Shown here one piece after another: positions 46,441-58,731 of a stretch of DNA of 64,000 nucleotides. The DNA is taken from contig JAFEUB010000817.1 in NCBI GenBank assembly GCA_024529925.1, positions 532,001-596,000 of the forward strand. Reading direction: 5' to 3'. Position numbers and translations under genes: made by a program. How positions within the stretch are numbered: position 1 is the first letter of the stretch; every line of letters begins with the position of its first letter. The stretch is from Ophthalmolycus amberensis. Lineage: Eukaryota; Chordata; Actinopteri; Perciformes; Zoarcidae. Below the pieces are notes generated by a model. The model was given only the letters and a program-made list of their open reading frames with translations, had not been told where the DNA came from and searched no databases.

Positions 46441-46449
46441 TGAATATGG

Positions 46450-46560
46450 TGCTTAAGTACAAGCTTGAGGTACTTGTACTTGAGTATTTCCATTTATATG
46501 CAACTTTATACTTTTAACTACATTTGTCTGGTAGCTTTAGTAACAAATGTTTTACCCGTC
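46450..46560. repeat. Dispersed repeat fragment (AGTATTTCCATTT type)
   Basis: GAGGTACTTGTACTTGAGTA and CTTTATACTTTTAACTACA match the interior of the common fish repeat that starts CAGTGGTGGAAAGTAAC. Confidence 0.5.
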
Positions 46561-47224
46561 CTGTCCAGTGAAAGTCACGAATCAAATTTGCTGATGTTGA
46601 ATGTAATTTTTCTGATATACTGAAGGATTAAGCGGACCTTCATGGGTTGAGAAAATTCTCCTTCTTCTTACTTCTTCTGAACCCTGTAGCATGGAAGGTT
46701 ATCATTAATCTCTGCCATTCTGTAAGTGAAAAACATGCAGGTATACATCCTTGTGTTTTTGAGATTGTGTTTTCAATCTTTGACAACATGTACTCATAGC
46801 CTTTGTTCGCAATAACACTGCATGGCCCCATCTCTTGCATATTTGCATAACTGCCCTTTTGGATGTGGTTATTATACTGGAAACCGTGTGAGAGCACTCC
46901 AGTGGTGTATATATCCTCAAAGTGTTAAAGGTATGCCACACTTTGTGTCTTGCATCATGATATTCTGTTGCATGCATGTAATATATAAGTTTCTGCTTTT
47001 AAAGGGACATCTTAACAAAGAGGAAATTAAGAACCTTGGACAAATAAGTCAAGGAAGTGTGAAAAAATATGTGACTGATTCTCTCCTTAAACCTAGTCAG
47101 CATGCTCTCTGTGTGTCAACAAATAATGCAGTTTCCCCCGACTGCGTGCTAAGATCAAACAGAGACAAAGTGTATATTGTCATTTTTTCATAATTAGTAC
47201 TGGAATAAATGGCTCTGTGAAACC

Positions 47225-47580
47225 AAAATTTTGTTATAAGTTTAGGGTAACACTTTTACACACTTTAACTCCCCTTATTTAGCATTTATGAGCAGTATAC
47301 CAACATTTGATAAACATACCATGATGTATTTTTACGCAGCTATAATGCCATTTTATGTGTTTATTAATATACAGTATTTGTCAGCAATTATAACTTCTCC
47401 AAGGTAGATATTTGAACTGTTTTACTAGTGTCGTTCATTATCTGTGATACACAGGCCTCTCCTTATGCTTGCCCCCCAGGAAGACATATTGTTGTTGATA
47501 AATACATTAAAACACACGTATATCTGCTTATAACTACACTATAGCATGTGATAAACCCGTAATCAAATGTTTCAGCATTG
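47225..47580. repeat. Dispersed repeat (GGGTAACACTTT type)
   Basis: Starts TTTAGGGTAACACTTTTAC and continues with ATTTATGAGCAGTATAC. This style is common in fish genomes. Intergenic between jak1 and mir-101. Confidence 0.45.
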
Positions 47581-49557
47581 AAAAGGGAGATTTAAAGTTA
47601 AATGTTCTCAAGTTGGGTTTGGTATTTTTGTATTTACTCTCCCTTTTCTTTTCTGACATCAGTCCTGAATGTGCAGTTGTCAGTGCCAACAGCAGTTTTT
47701 ATCATTCTGTTGGTGTTCATTTCAACATCAAATGACATCATTGCAGGTGTAGTAAGGCCTATTGGTTTACTGCTCCGGCAGGTTGAGGGATCTGTGTGGA
47801 GAAAAAAGAGATAACTACTTTCTCCCTGCAATGAAAGAACGTGAAGGTTTCTGTATGACAAAAAACTCAAAAATAATTTTAAGGTAGGGACTTGCCATGC
47901 CACATCTCAGTAAACACGTAGTGCCGTGCTTTGAAGGAAGTATGTCAGAATTTCATAATAATTCCCTTCCGTCAGTGGCAGGTAGAGTTTTGGTGTACAG
48001 TGTACAATAGTTGGGTATATTATCGTGACATTTTAAGGGTTTCAATGCCTGATCACATTTAGAAAATAGTTATTTCAAGAAATGTAAACCTCACTTGTCA
48101 TGTTATATTATCAAAAAAAGTATGCTTTACCACAAAGTATCTACACGGTAAGTCAGAAAAACACATGTGAATCGAGGCGAGTTGAGCAGATTGAGGTTAG
48201 AGTGAGACAAAAACAAAATATGTATGATGACTGGGGATTTCCACAGCTACAGTATGTACCCTTTCAGTGAAACATTGTAAGGACAGGTGCTTTGACCTGT
48301 GGTTTATCACACATGACTCAAACAGTGCAAGTATTATTCAAAACAGGGTTCTGAAAATACAATCCACGTCAGTGTTTTGAACTGTGATGTATCAATATTA
48401 CATATTGAACATTACACCTGTAAGGTTCTCTAAAGCAGCAATGACAATTTATACCAAAATGGAGACTGTAGCTGTAATTGATATGAATCATACATGGCTG
48501 TCTCAGATCATGTTCAACTGCAATGCTTAGTTGGGGAAAAAAGCTCTTAGTCACATAGTCATGGAAAAAAATAGAGCTTCTTTTTTGCCATCAAAACTGG
48601 ATTCAGACAAATATTTACTACATCTAACATGAATTGTGACAAATGAGCACTTCATTTGTTTTCACAACTTTGTCATCATCATATTCATTATTAAGGTTTC
48701 AGGATCAGTAGGGCAGAGCTGTAGGCCTTGTCATTGAGACCCCAAAGCACATCCTTTATAGATCTTTAGCTCCCTCTATTGATAACAATGTGGAACAACC
48801 ATTCAGGACTTCCGTTTCAGCCTGCAGACCAGTGCTCCCATTGAGGAACAGTTCAGGTCAGTCCTAATAGTTTAATCAGGAAAAAACTTGAAGAACACAT
48901 TTTTACTCTAACTTTATACTCATAAAGTGTTAGGAATTATGCTGCAATGCAAACTTCCAAAGCAATATAGTTTGATAATAAAGAGGACACACTAAATGCA
49001 GGAAATGAGTTTTCTTCATAGAATGTACATGATTTGTTTTAACGCTTAAATGAACTTTGCTGGCAATGCTATTGAGAAAGCTGCCAGAAAGTGTTCAATG
49101 TAATAGCAAAACTGATCAGATGGAGACTTCAGTCACTTAATCGTGTTGTGGCTGTAACCTTCTGTATTTAAGATCCACTGAATTTTTCAAAAGTAAAGAT
49201 GAATAAAAGACCATACACATTTGAATAATTGAAAAAAAATCCACTTTATTTATTGTAGTGAAGTAAAAGTTATATAGGCTGTGAAGGTAATTCAAATTTA
49301 CAGGTTTTGAGTTTAATGTTTCTTATACACATATACAACAGAGTTTAATCGATTTTATTGGAGCATGCGACAATGTGGGGACAGATTCAATGAGGCAAAA
49401 CCATTCTGTAAATAAAAACATATACACTTTTGGATATCCCATTAAACTAAAAAATTATGAATTTTGTACACATACTTACACTTGTCCACCTTCTCTTCCG
49501 TCCTCTTTTTCGTTAGGCGAACATGCTTTGATTTACTGCACTCGTGTCAAGTTGGCA
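47581..49557. other. Intergenic sequence left of mir-101
   Basis: AT-rich, without recognisable gene, RNA or named repeat. Confidence 0.5.
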
Positions 49558-49631
49558 GCCATCCTTCAGTTATCACAGTACTGTACCTTCGATGGGGACA
49601 GCATCAGCACTGTGATAACTGAACCAGGGCA
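49558..49631 (-). ncRNA. mir101: mir-101 precursor hairpin
   Basis: Read on minus, the stretch folds into the mir-101 hairpin. The 3p arm TACAGTACTGTGATAACTGA (then A) is at 49585-49565, identical to the conserved miR-101-3p. The 5p arm CAGTTATCACAGTGCTGATG (then CT) is at 49621-49600, identical to human miR-101-5p as I know it. The loop (TGTCCCCATCGAAGG) differs from mammals, as loops do, and flanks such as TGCCCTGG and GGATGG are kept. In human, MIR101-1 also lies between JAK1 and AK4, so position agrees. The microRNA represses targets such as EZH2. Its promoter is not established; a CpG-rich stretch lies about 0.5-0.65 kb upstream. Confidence 0.97.
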
Positions 49632-50129
49632 GCCTGACAAATCGGGTCGGGGCTTCACTCCATTCATCATCCACCGTCCATGTCAACAGGTGTAAATATA
49701 ACAGTCTGCCTTTTGCATTTTTTCAGCATATTTGGTGATATCTCATACAAAACATATGCAAGTGGAGTCTCCAGAATTGTATTTGTTTCTAGATAAATAA
49801 TTTTCAAGTAACACAGATACTGACAGAGTAATCTACAGAGTAATATACACATGTAACTTAAAACAACACTGTGCAGTTCTTGCAAATTGGAGGAGGAAGC
49901 TTGCTGCACAGTCTTGCGTATGTTATCATGTTAGTTATTTGCTATCTCTTTCCAGATGAAAGTATTTGGTTTTTCATTATTTCCATTCTGCCGGTGCACA
50001 GAGTTAATGTTTCATTTCATAAAACAGCTATGGGTACATAGACTTTTTTTTTTTTTTTTTCTTCAAACCGCTTTCCTGCTAGGACTTGGTAGAGACAAAC
50101 TGCTGTGTATTATTCATACCAACCACAAG

Positions 50130-50275
50130 ACCGAGTGACGTCAGACTTGTTATGATTCTCCTCGCGGGCTCCGCCCCTCTCGGCGCGAGCAGCGTCTCGA
50201 GCAGTCCGGTGGCGTCTCTGGCCGACGTAGCGGCTCCTCCTCCTCTACAGTCCGCCCTCCGCACTTCATGAAAAC
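50130..50275. promoter_or_regulatory. CpG-rich stretch with CRE and GC box
   Basis: The most CpG-dense part of the intergenic region, with TGACGTCA at 50137-50144, GGCTCCGCCCCTCT and GCGCGAGC. It is 0.5 kb upstream of mir-101 on the minus strand, so it is a candidate pri-mir-101 promoter. It could also serve ak4 or jak1. Confidence 0.4.
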
Positions 50276-50892
50276 AACCCCATTAGCCCCGCTGCTCAGG
50301 GCACTGGCCAAAAAAAACCCCCCTAATGTCAGAAAAGCAAAGCCACATGTGCAAATAATTAAACATGGCAGCAGACAAACACATAGTCATGGATGAATGC
50401 TCCATTCGTTGACATCAATGACTGTATAACAAGAGACCCCGTGAGGAAAGCGCGTCGATATTACATAAACCCTTCAGTAAATAACTGGGTTGTGCCGAAT
50501 TCTAACCTACTAACCGTGAAGGTAACAGGCACTAATACAGATACATGGCTCCGATACTGCTTGAGAAAAAGCACAACATCGACAACTGAAATAAACGCTT
50601 GTTGCTGTATTCTACACGTACACAAAAGTTGGCCAAATCTAAACAACGCCGTTATTGGTGTCAGTATATAATAATACGAATACCTGCTTTAATTGGGCTA
50701 AATATGCTCTTTAAAAAGCGACTAGGCGAAATATAAGTACAATTTTCTCTGAATATTGTGCAGCCAAACGTTAACGCCCAGCATTGCATACACACCCCTT
50801 TTCTGGGCAAAAACAAACAGTGTAAGAATCAAAAATAATAATTTATTCTAATTACATTCAGTCCGCATGAAATGTACAACACATATCACTTA

Positions 50893-51300
50893 CCTGCAAT
50901 TTTCCCGTTTGATTCCCCGTGTTGACATGAATATTTTTAATGACGCAGCAAGACCACACAGAGCAACGTGATTGTCGCCATTTTTTGTTGTTATTGAATT
51001 CTCCAAAGCCATGTGACAAAAATGATCCTGAAATTAAAAACAGGCTTTCGGGTGTGGAGACGAAAAGTACTTTCACGAAGCTAAAGAAGGTTAATCTTCC
51101 GAGTTGTTTGTCTGGTGGATTAGGCTAGGTAGTCCACTGACTGAAGACCGAAGGCTGTGCGCAATATCTGACAGCTCCGGGACGCTGCCGCTCCCGTATG
51201 GCTCGCAACAAGTAGACTTCACTTGATTCCGCCCGTCCACAGACGTTGCGCGGAATGACAGCGACTCGTGCATTTCTGCGCCAGTCAGCTAGCAGTACAA
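50893..51300 (-). promoter_or_regulatory. Second candidate non-coding first exon and CpG region, minus strand
   Basis: AAAATTGCAG followed by GTAAGTG on minus is a strong donor with last exon base near 50895. Upstream to about 51300 the sequence is CpG-enriched (CGGGAGCGGCAGCGTCCCGG at about 51179-51198) and has no long ATG frame. It could be an alternative jak1 first exon or the 5' exon of a pri-mir-101 transcript. Confidence 0.35.
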
Positions 51301-52047
51301 ACCCATGAAAAAATAACAACCACATGAACCATAATGAATAATACAAGCTCTGATATGAGAGAACAACAACAACAAGTGGTGGAATTCAAGACTAGCCCAC
51401 TTTACTGAGTGATGGAATAATATGCATGACATTTGTGACTCTTAATTTATTTATTGCTTATTTATTTATTATTATTAAATGTTAATTTAACATGTTAAAT
51501 CACTCGAAAAAGCACAGGGATAATTTATATGATCTATTTCCATTGCTAATATCACTATATTCATGGATTCAGGTGACATTAAATTGGCTGACACGCACAC
51601 GCCCCTTTCTGGCATATAATAAATTAGTGGCAAATGGCTGCTTGTCTCCATTACAGTTTGTAACAGTTTGTAACAAGCTTTAACATGAATAGAAGGTGAT
51701 TTCCCATTTGCAGTAGCAGATCAGACTTCCCAAACAGACTGCAAACAGACTGTGAACTGAATTAGCCCTTATTGGCCTATGTATGTTGTATTATAAAGGA
51801 AAACATCCTCTTTTTTTCTTTTTTTGTACTCATGAGTTAGAACACATACACATACATGCTCAAACACGCATTCTCCTAATTCCGCCTCCTCTTTATTTTT
51901 TTATAGATATAGATGTAATTAAATAGCTGGAAGGATGTTTTTCGTGTGACATCCATTTGCTTGTAAAATGTAATGAGTCACAATTTCCCTCTCTTTGCGG
52001 AAACTATGAAGTAACTGACTACAGTTGTTGTTATTGTACATAGCTTG

Positions 52048-52057
52048 TATATAAAAA
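52048..52057 (+). promoter_or_regulatory. TATA-like box upstream of ak4
   Basis: TATATAAAAA about 480 bp before the ak4 ATG on plus. It would give a 5'UTR of about 450 nt. Use is unproven. Confidence 0.3.
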
Positions 52058-52529
52058 CTACAGTAACCAGTTTACCCCGCGAAGTTCGTGCGACTCAGTT
52101 ATCCGCATTTTTTCTGGATGATGTGTGCAGAAAAAAAATAGGGCGTTGTGGAGACTCTCTCATTCATTCGCAGAGAAAGGTCTCTGTCAGTAAGGGCGTA
52201 GACGACTGTAGTGTGTCCTTAAGACAACTGAAAGAAAAAAGGGAAGGGTCGCTTGAGTTGATCCGAGTCACAGGAGGATAGCCCTAATATGCGCAGGGTG
52301 GGTTCCGCCGTAAGAACTGCAGACCCAGAGATTAAACTGACATTTACATTGGCAAGACACATTTAGAAGCCTTGAGCTTTGGACCGGTTGGGTCGCTCAT
52401 GCACGCATTTGATCAGGGGTTTAATTCAGAGGTAATTTACTTCCTTCTCTCGCGCACAAAGAGGAAAACATTAACAAACGTTTGTCCATCCAAGAGGTTT
52501 TACATTTGCCGCCTGTGTTCGAGGAAGCA

Positions 52530-55500
52530 ATGGCCAAGTTATTCCGAGCTGCTATCATGGGTCCACCAGGATCAGGGAAAGGAACGATATCCAAGAGGAT
52601 TGCGCAAAGCTTTGGCCTGCAATATCTGTCCAGCGGCCACTACCTACGAGAGAGCATAGCGGCAAATACAGGTAGGATACATCCGCCCGTGAACAGGAAG
52701 AACCAGTCTGCGGAAAAGTCAACGGTTTCTATGCTGCATATGAACATCCATCTCTTAATGTCGTAGTTATAAAAAAGAAAAGTGTGATATGCGCATGTTC
52801 TGATCTTCAGTTGTTTTCCAGAAGTTAATTTGACAGTAAACTTTCCCATTTCAAACTAAGCCATAAAACACGAGACATTTGACTGCAAACGTAAATTTTT
52901 TAAAATCTGATTTCAATCAAGTGCAGAAGTGTCCCTACCAAGGTTCTTTTTACATGTTTCCCCAAATATCTTTTTCAACTTCCTCATTATAGCTACCCAA
53001 CTGGAGTTAATTTAAGCATGTGCCAAGCCCATGTAGGCTATAAGCCAGATAATTAAATTGGAGTTCAGTGTAGTGCAGATCGCTTAAGTAAAAACATGTG
53101 TTCTTGGTTACCACTACTGAAACGTTTCAGTGAAGTTGTGACTTGCTGGATCCGGTCTAAGTCTTTTTGCTTTTGAAACAAGTTACAGGATTTATAAACC
53201 AGTGAGTTCAATATGTGTATTTGCTTAATAAATCCACAGTAGACCCCATATGTCAGTGTAATTTTAAACGAGTCATAAGCTCTGCTAGTTTACGTGCAGG
53301 AATTGGCAGTGAGAGTTTTAACCATTTAGTATCTCTAGGGATAGTTACATTAAAAAGTCTTGCCAAGCATGTATATGTGTGTGTGTGACATTCAACATGT
53401 CCTGTCTTTTTAAATTTGGAAGCATGGAAACAGACATTCATTGACTGCTGTATCTTTGCCGGTCTGATGTGTATCAGAGGCAGGTGTGCTGGTGAGGAGC
53501 TATGTAGAAAGAAGCATGCTGGTGCCTGACCATGTGATGACCAAACTGATGCTGCCCAGACTGGAACAGCTGATTGACCACAGCTGGCTGTTGGATGGTA
53601 TGAATATGGTGTTTTTGTTTTTATACAATCAGAGTGCATGGCCTGTACTATATTCTACTGATATGGTACACAAACGTTATCTTACAGCAGCCCCCATCCA
53701 TTGTCTCGATCATTTGTAGTGATATGAAGGAATATGTTATTCATAGTGCAGCATCATGGCCAGTAGTGGGAACTGCCAGCCACCCTTTCAATCTGATTGG
53801 CCACTCTAGGTACCACCCCAAAATCCCCAGACTGATAGCCATGTTTGAGGTCACCAGGCAAGCATTTTCTACACCTCTGCATGCTCAGAAACATGGCCCC
53901 CAAAGTGCCATATCCAGTGTGTCTCCGAGTAACGAAGTGGAAAAATACACTTTATATTATCCTACATCTGTGGGTGATTAGTGGTGGGAGGTACTGAATA
54001 CAGTACCATCAGGTCTGTACAGGCTCTCTACTGTTGTTCAACTGACAGTTAAATCAGGAGGAACTTCATTCTGAGTGAGCAAACATGTTAATGGACATGT
54101 GCACTAAAAGATGAGAAATGTGAATAGTCTTTGGCAATTAGACCATCGTGACGTCATATCATTTTTGTGGGTGGTGAAGCTGAAAGAAAAATAGGAAACC
54201 CCCTTATGGCGTCTCGACACTGGTGGTGGTGTTGGTGATGAGATGAAGAGAATGCTGAAGATCTGGATGTGATGAGGAGTGGACTTCTGATGTGCTCAAC
54301 CTGGGATATGGATGAATGGAGGATAATAGGGTGGATGAGGGCCGCAACCGCTCACAGCAGCAGAGAGGAGAACAGATTTAAAGTTTGACAGCAGCGACGC
54401 GATTGACTGATGGAGATTGTGGTAAACTGAAGTTGGTTCACTAAAAAGTCGACGCCCATAATCAGCCGATTAAGAAGAAGCGGGATGAGTGGGAGAGAAA
54501 GGAAGAGAAATTGTGATTGAATGAAGCATTCAGATTGGTTGATTGACTAAGGATTAGCACCAGATTTAAAACAAAGATCAAAGATATATGATTATTTCCA
54601 TTAATATCAGGAGGGTCAAGTTCCCTGTGTCGTCCTGGTCTCTATTGCAAGTCTCAATTTATAATTTTCAGTGCCAAGTGACCTTTGACTAGTAAGTAAA
54701 AAAGACCTGGTTTCCTTATGTTGGAGATCAAGTCACACGTAGTAATATTATTACAATCGACATGTTAATTTCTGTGTATGAGATACATGATAATCTACAT
54801 TTTTACCGTGCATATACAAAACTAACAGTGCTGATTGTAAATGGCCTCAGAAGTGTGTTACGGTAAGATGTTATAAAACAGAAAACTGTCTTTCATTAGC
54901 ATAGAGTAGCATGTGAGATATCCTGAGATGACAAACTCAGCACATCGCTACGCTTTTTCAAGTTAAATATTATCCACATCGCTAAGAGAGATGCCAAACA
55001 TTGATGAAACGAACTAGTTGGTGTTTCACACGTTTAAACCTTGAACCATGATCCGTAAACATGCACTTGTTTTGGTGTGCGAAAAGGGCAAACATATCAA
55101 GGTCACACACACACACACCCTCTTAAAACATATAAATAAAAAATATATTCCCTCTTGTAACCTCTGATTGATGGTTTCCCGTCACTCATTTCTGGGCAGC
55201 ATGATGTTCTAGTGGTTGGAGAGATCTAGCAGCTAAGTGACCAAACAATGGAACATACAGAGTGATTGCCAGTTTCCGATCTAACACACACGGCAGCAAT
55301 AAACTGAAGACGAGCCTAAATGCATTGATACCAAAACAACAACAAGAGAGAGAGAAAAATGGCCTATAAAACGACTGGACCTATATTCCAGTAAGCTTGT
55401 CATGTCAAATCTCACCATGCTATAATCTCTTGTATATGATGTCTTGTTGTTACTGCTGTTGGTTAATCCGGGTCATGTAACTGAAAGCATTGTTGTTGCT

Positions 55501-58500
55501 TGTTTTCTAGTACCGTAAGTTTATTCACATGTACATGATATTGTTATTCTGTCACTTCTACTGATTATCTCAAAGGAGAAACTGGAAACAGCTTGAGTGC
55601 ATGTTTACTTTGCTACCAGCTACTGATATCTGTATGAAACTGTGAAACGGTTTAGTATGTCATGTAGAGTATGTCTTCTTCATGTTATTGACTCACAATG
55701 TTAATTATAACTTAGAAATTACATTTAAACCATAGTGTTTATTTATTAATTGAAAAATTCATACTGACTATTCCTGGTGGACGATACCTCTGTCTGTCTC
55801 TCTGTCTCTCTCTCTCTCTCTGTCTAGGTTTTCCCCGCACTCTGTCGCAGGCCCAAGCCATGAACAACCTGTGCCAGCTGGACCTGGTCATCAGCCTCAA
55901 CATCCCCTTTGAGACTCTGAGGGAGAGACTGAGTGAACGCTTGAGCCATCCAGCCAGTGGCCGAGTCTACAACATGGGCTTCAACCCACCACGAGTGCAG
56001 GTCTGAAAAGTCTTTAAATGACAGTAGAGTTACAGTGCTTAGAATATTTAGCACAATTTTCTTTTGTGGCACTTTATTGATTTTCTGGAGGGCAGTTTCT
56101 GATCTTTGGCAATTAGACCATCGTGACGTCATATCATTTTTGTGGGTGGTGAAGCTGAAAGAAAAATAGGAAACCCCCTTATGGCGTCTCGACACTGGTG
56201 GTGGTGTTGGTGATGAGATGAAGAGAATGCTGAAGATCTGGATGTGATGAGGAGTGGACTTCTGATGTGCTCAACCTGGAATATGGATGAATGGAGGATA
56301 ATAGGGTGGATGAGGGCCGCAACGATGTTGCCTAAAATGACCGCTCACAGCAGCAGAGAGGAGAACAGATTTAAAGTTTGACAGCAGCGACGCGATTGAC
56401 TGATGGAGATTGTGGTAAACTGAAGTTGGTTCACTAAAAAGTCACATTCTTTTTCAGATTAAAATCAGTGTGTTCTTAAGCTGGTAGGGATTGAATATCT
56501 GGCTTCTCCAAAAAGAGAGATTGGAATCAGATGAAGGACAGTCTCCATAGTCATTACCTCGCCATCTTGCACAACAACAACAACAATCCTGCTGCTTTAT
56601 ATTTCACTTCAAAAGGCCCCTGTTGTTAAACTGAGTTAAATGACCATTTCATAGTGTTATATTTCTTAAGTTGCATCTGTAGTACCAAGTTTACAAGTTG
56701 CGCCACAGACATAGGAGCTAATAAAACTATGGACATACTTACAAGAGCATGCAAAACATATAACATAAATATGTACATTTACATGTTTAATTTGTCTTGT
56801 GTCTAGTAGTTTAACTTTAAAAATGAAAAAACGTCATCTTCATGGACTCAATTAAGGTGAAGAAGTGATTGTAATTTTCAGAATTTGTATTACTCAGTGT
56901 TGTAATAAATCTTGTCTGAGGGGATCTTTAAATAAATTAAAATAAATGGTAAACTTAAATTAATTACAGTAAAAATGTAATTCAGTCTTAAGTAGAGTTT
57001 TAAACGAGGATGCTGATGTTGCTCGCCTCTTATTCACTGGAATGCTATTTTAGAGCTTTCGATGCCCTGTTTGGATGGCGTCACTATAAGAAATTAGTCA
57101 CATAATAACTTTGTTTTCGAGCATTATTTTCTTTATTGAATAGAAAACAGAAAATTAACAAATTCAAAATGGAGGACATTTTATCCAACATCAGAGACAT
57201 TTGAAACTAAAATCACCTACATCATAGTACCTTCCTGAATTTAAAATTCCGAGCATCAATAAAGCAGCAAACAACTATTTGCTACTTAAAGATATGGTAG
57301 AGTAGAGTCATCTGTTGTGCTTTTTTTAAGTTGCCGGTCCAGCTGCGCTTGCATTGTAGTGCATGTGAGTGAGTCCCTGTGTGCGTGCACCACTGGCTTG
57401 CTATTCGCCGCCGCTTTGCACTGCTCTCATACGGTGGTTACAGCTGATAACGCTGTCCTGAACCACAGTGTTGAGGCAATCCCTCAATCACAGATATGCT
57501 CCGAATTATAGGAGCATTTATAGGAGCAACTGATTTAACGGTTATATTGTCATGAGATTTCACTGGATGTCTTAAGTTTGCCTTTTTTACATTGTTGCAT
57601 GTTTTAACTTGTGTCGCGTCAGGGTAAGGATGACATCACTGGGGAGCCACTGATCCAGCATGATGATGACAAACCAGAAGCCCTGATGGCCAGACTGAGA
57701 CACTACAAAGATGTGGCCAAGCCCGTCATAGACCTATACAAGTCAGTACTTATCTTAATATTTTCCTTCCATGGGACATTCTTCACTCAATATTTTTTCT
57801 ACAGTAGCGTTACTTTTAGCTTTAAACATATGCAAATCAGAGTGAAACTTTATTGAGATAGATAATGGTCTTTTGTTTTTCTAACAAATCAAACCCAGAT
57901 GTCAAACAATAACAAAACATGGGATTCATGAAAGGGATCACATGTGTTTCTTAGTTTCATTCAGTGCTTTCATTCAGCAGCCAACTCTCAAGCCTTAGCT
58001 GTTTTTATGGTGATAAATAGTTTTTTATTTTACAACTAATACAGCGAAACAATGTACAGTAGAACACTCCCTTTTCATGGATATGTTAGATGGTTGTCTG
58101 AGTTAAATTTGTTTATAATGATCTGACTGTAAATTCAATAGCCACAAATTCTACACATCATAGTGTGTTTACAGGTCTTAGGGAGTACTGCTGCGTATGT
58201 GAAAACAAATTGCATAAAGCCTCTTGTGGCTCCAGAAGGTCCTGCACAAAGTCAGATTAATTGCCTCAAGTGATGTCACTAAAGTCAGTGTCAGTTGGAG
58301 TTGACGATTTCAAGTTTGAAAATGAAAAGAATCTGGGGATGTTGAGTTAGAAGGAAGTGATCTTACCAGACCTCTGTAGGCCGCTCCTCATCTGCTTGAG
58401 GCTAGAGGCATGATGACACATTCGCTGCTAATAGCACACAATGGCAGTTGAGTTGCATTGTGGGTAACGTACTGTAGGTCCCAGTTTTTTGACAAGGAAG

Positions 58501-58731
58501 AAGAATATGTGAAACTGCCTGGCAATGCCACATTCTGCCATGCAATCAATCAATATTTCCTTCAAAATGTTTATTTATTCATTTGTTTCTTATTTCTTGC
58601 TCAGGTCACAGGGAATCCTGCACTCATTTTCCGGTACAGATACGGACCGGATTTGGCCTTATATCAACTCCCTCCTCAGCACCAAGATGCACACACAGCC
58701 GTCAAATTCCTTCCAAACCCAGACACCCTGA
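52530..58731 (+). CDS. ak4: Adenylate kinase 4, mitochondrial, complete in five exons
   Basis: AK4 is a mitochondrial-matrix member of the nucleoside-monophosphate kinase family, close to the GTP:AMP kinase AK3. Exons: 52530-52671, 53478-53597, 55828-56000, 57623-57741, 58605-58731 (TGA 58729-58731), all AG/GT with matching phases. The sum is 681 bp, 226 residues (human 223). The P-loop GPPGSGKGT is at residues 10-18, SSGHYLRE in the AMP-binding part, VPDHV, LLDGFPRTL, DLVISLNIPFETL and the lid SHPASGRVYNMGFNPP. AK4 rather than AK3: LVISLNIPFETL, and H158 in IQHDDDKPE where AK3 has an arginine (human AK4 has glutamine). The C-terminus (TQPSNSFQTQTP) differs from mammals. Frame is open upstream of ATG to 52482, but family length supports 52530. 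Confidence 0.96.
52672..53477 (+). other. ak4 intron 1
   Basis: About 0.8 kb. Nothing recognised apart from a short TG run near 53373. Confidence 0.6.
54128..54450 (+). repeat. Direct repeat copy A (ak4 intron 2)
   Basis: Matches 56103-56443 almost base for base. One substitution (CTGGGATATGG versus CTGGAATATGG) and an 18-bp difference after GGGCCGCAAC are the only changes I see. No terminal inverted repeats or target duplication visible. Confidence 0.95.
56103..56443 (+). repeat. Direct repeat copy B (ak4 intron 3)
   Basis: Second copy of 54128-54450, carrying 18 extra bases (GATGTTGCCTAAAATGAC). The two copies flank ak4 exon 3 with a start-to-start distance of 1,975 bp. Confidence 0.95.
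56444..57622 (+). other. Rest of ak4 intron 3
   Basis: AT-rich, nothing recognised. ak4 intron 4 (57742-58604) is likewise empty to my reading. Confidence 0.5.

Noticed and set aside
50086..50271. Open frames over the CpG-rich stretch
   Set aside because: GC-rich sequence keeps both strands open. The peptides are unrecognised and the stretch reads better as promoter.
52482..52529. Upstream in-frame extension of ak4
   Set aside because: No ATG in the extension. The ATG at 52530 gives the family's usual start and length.
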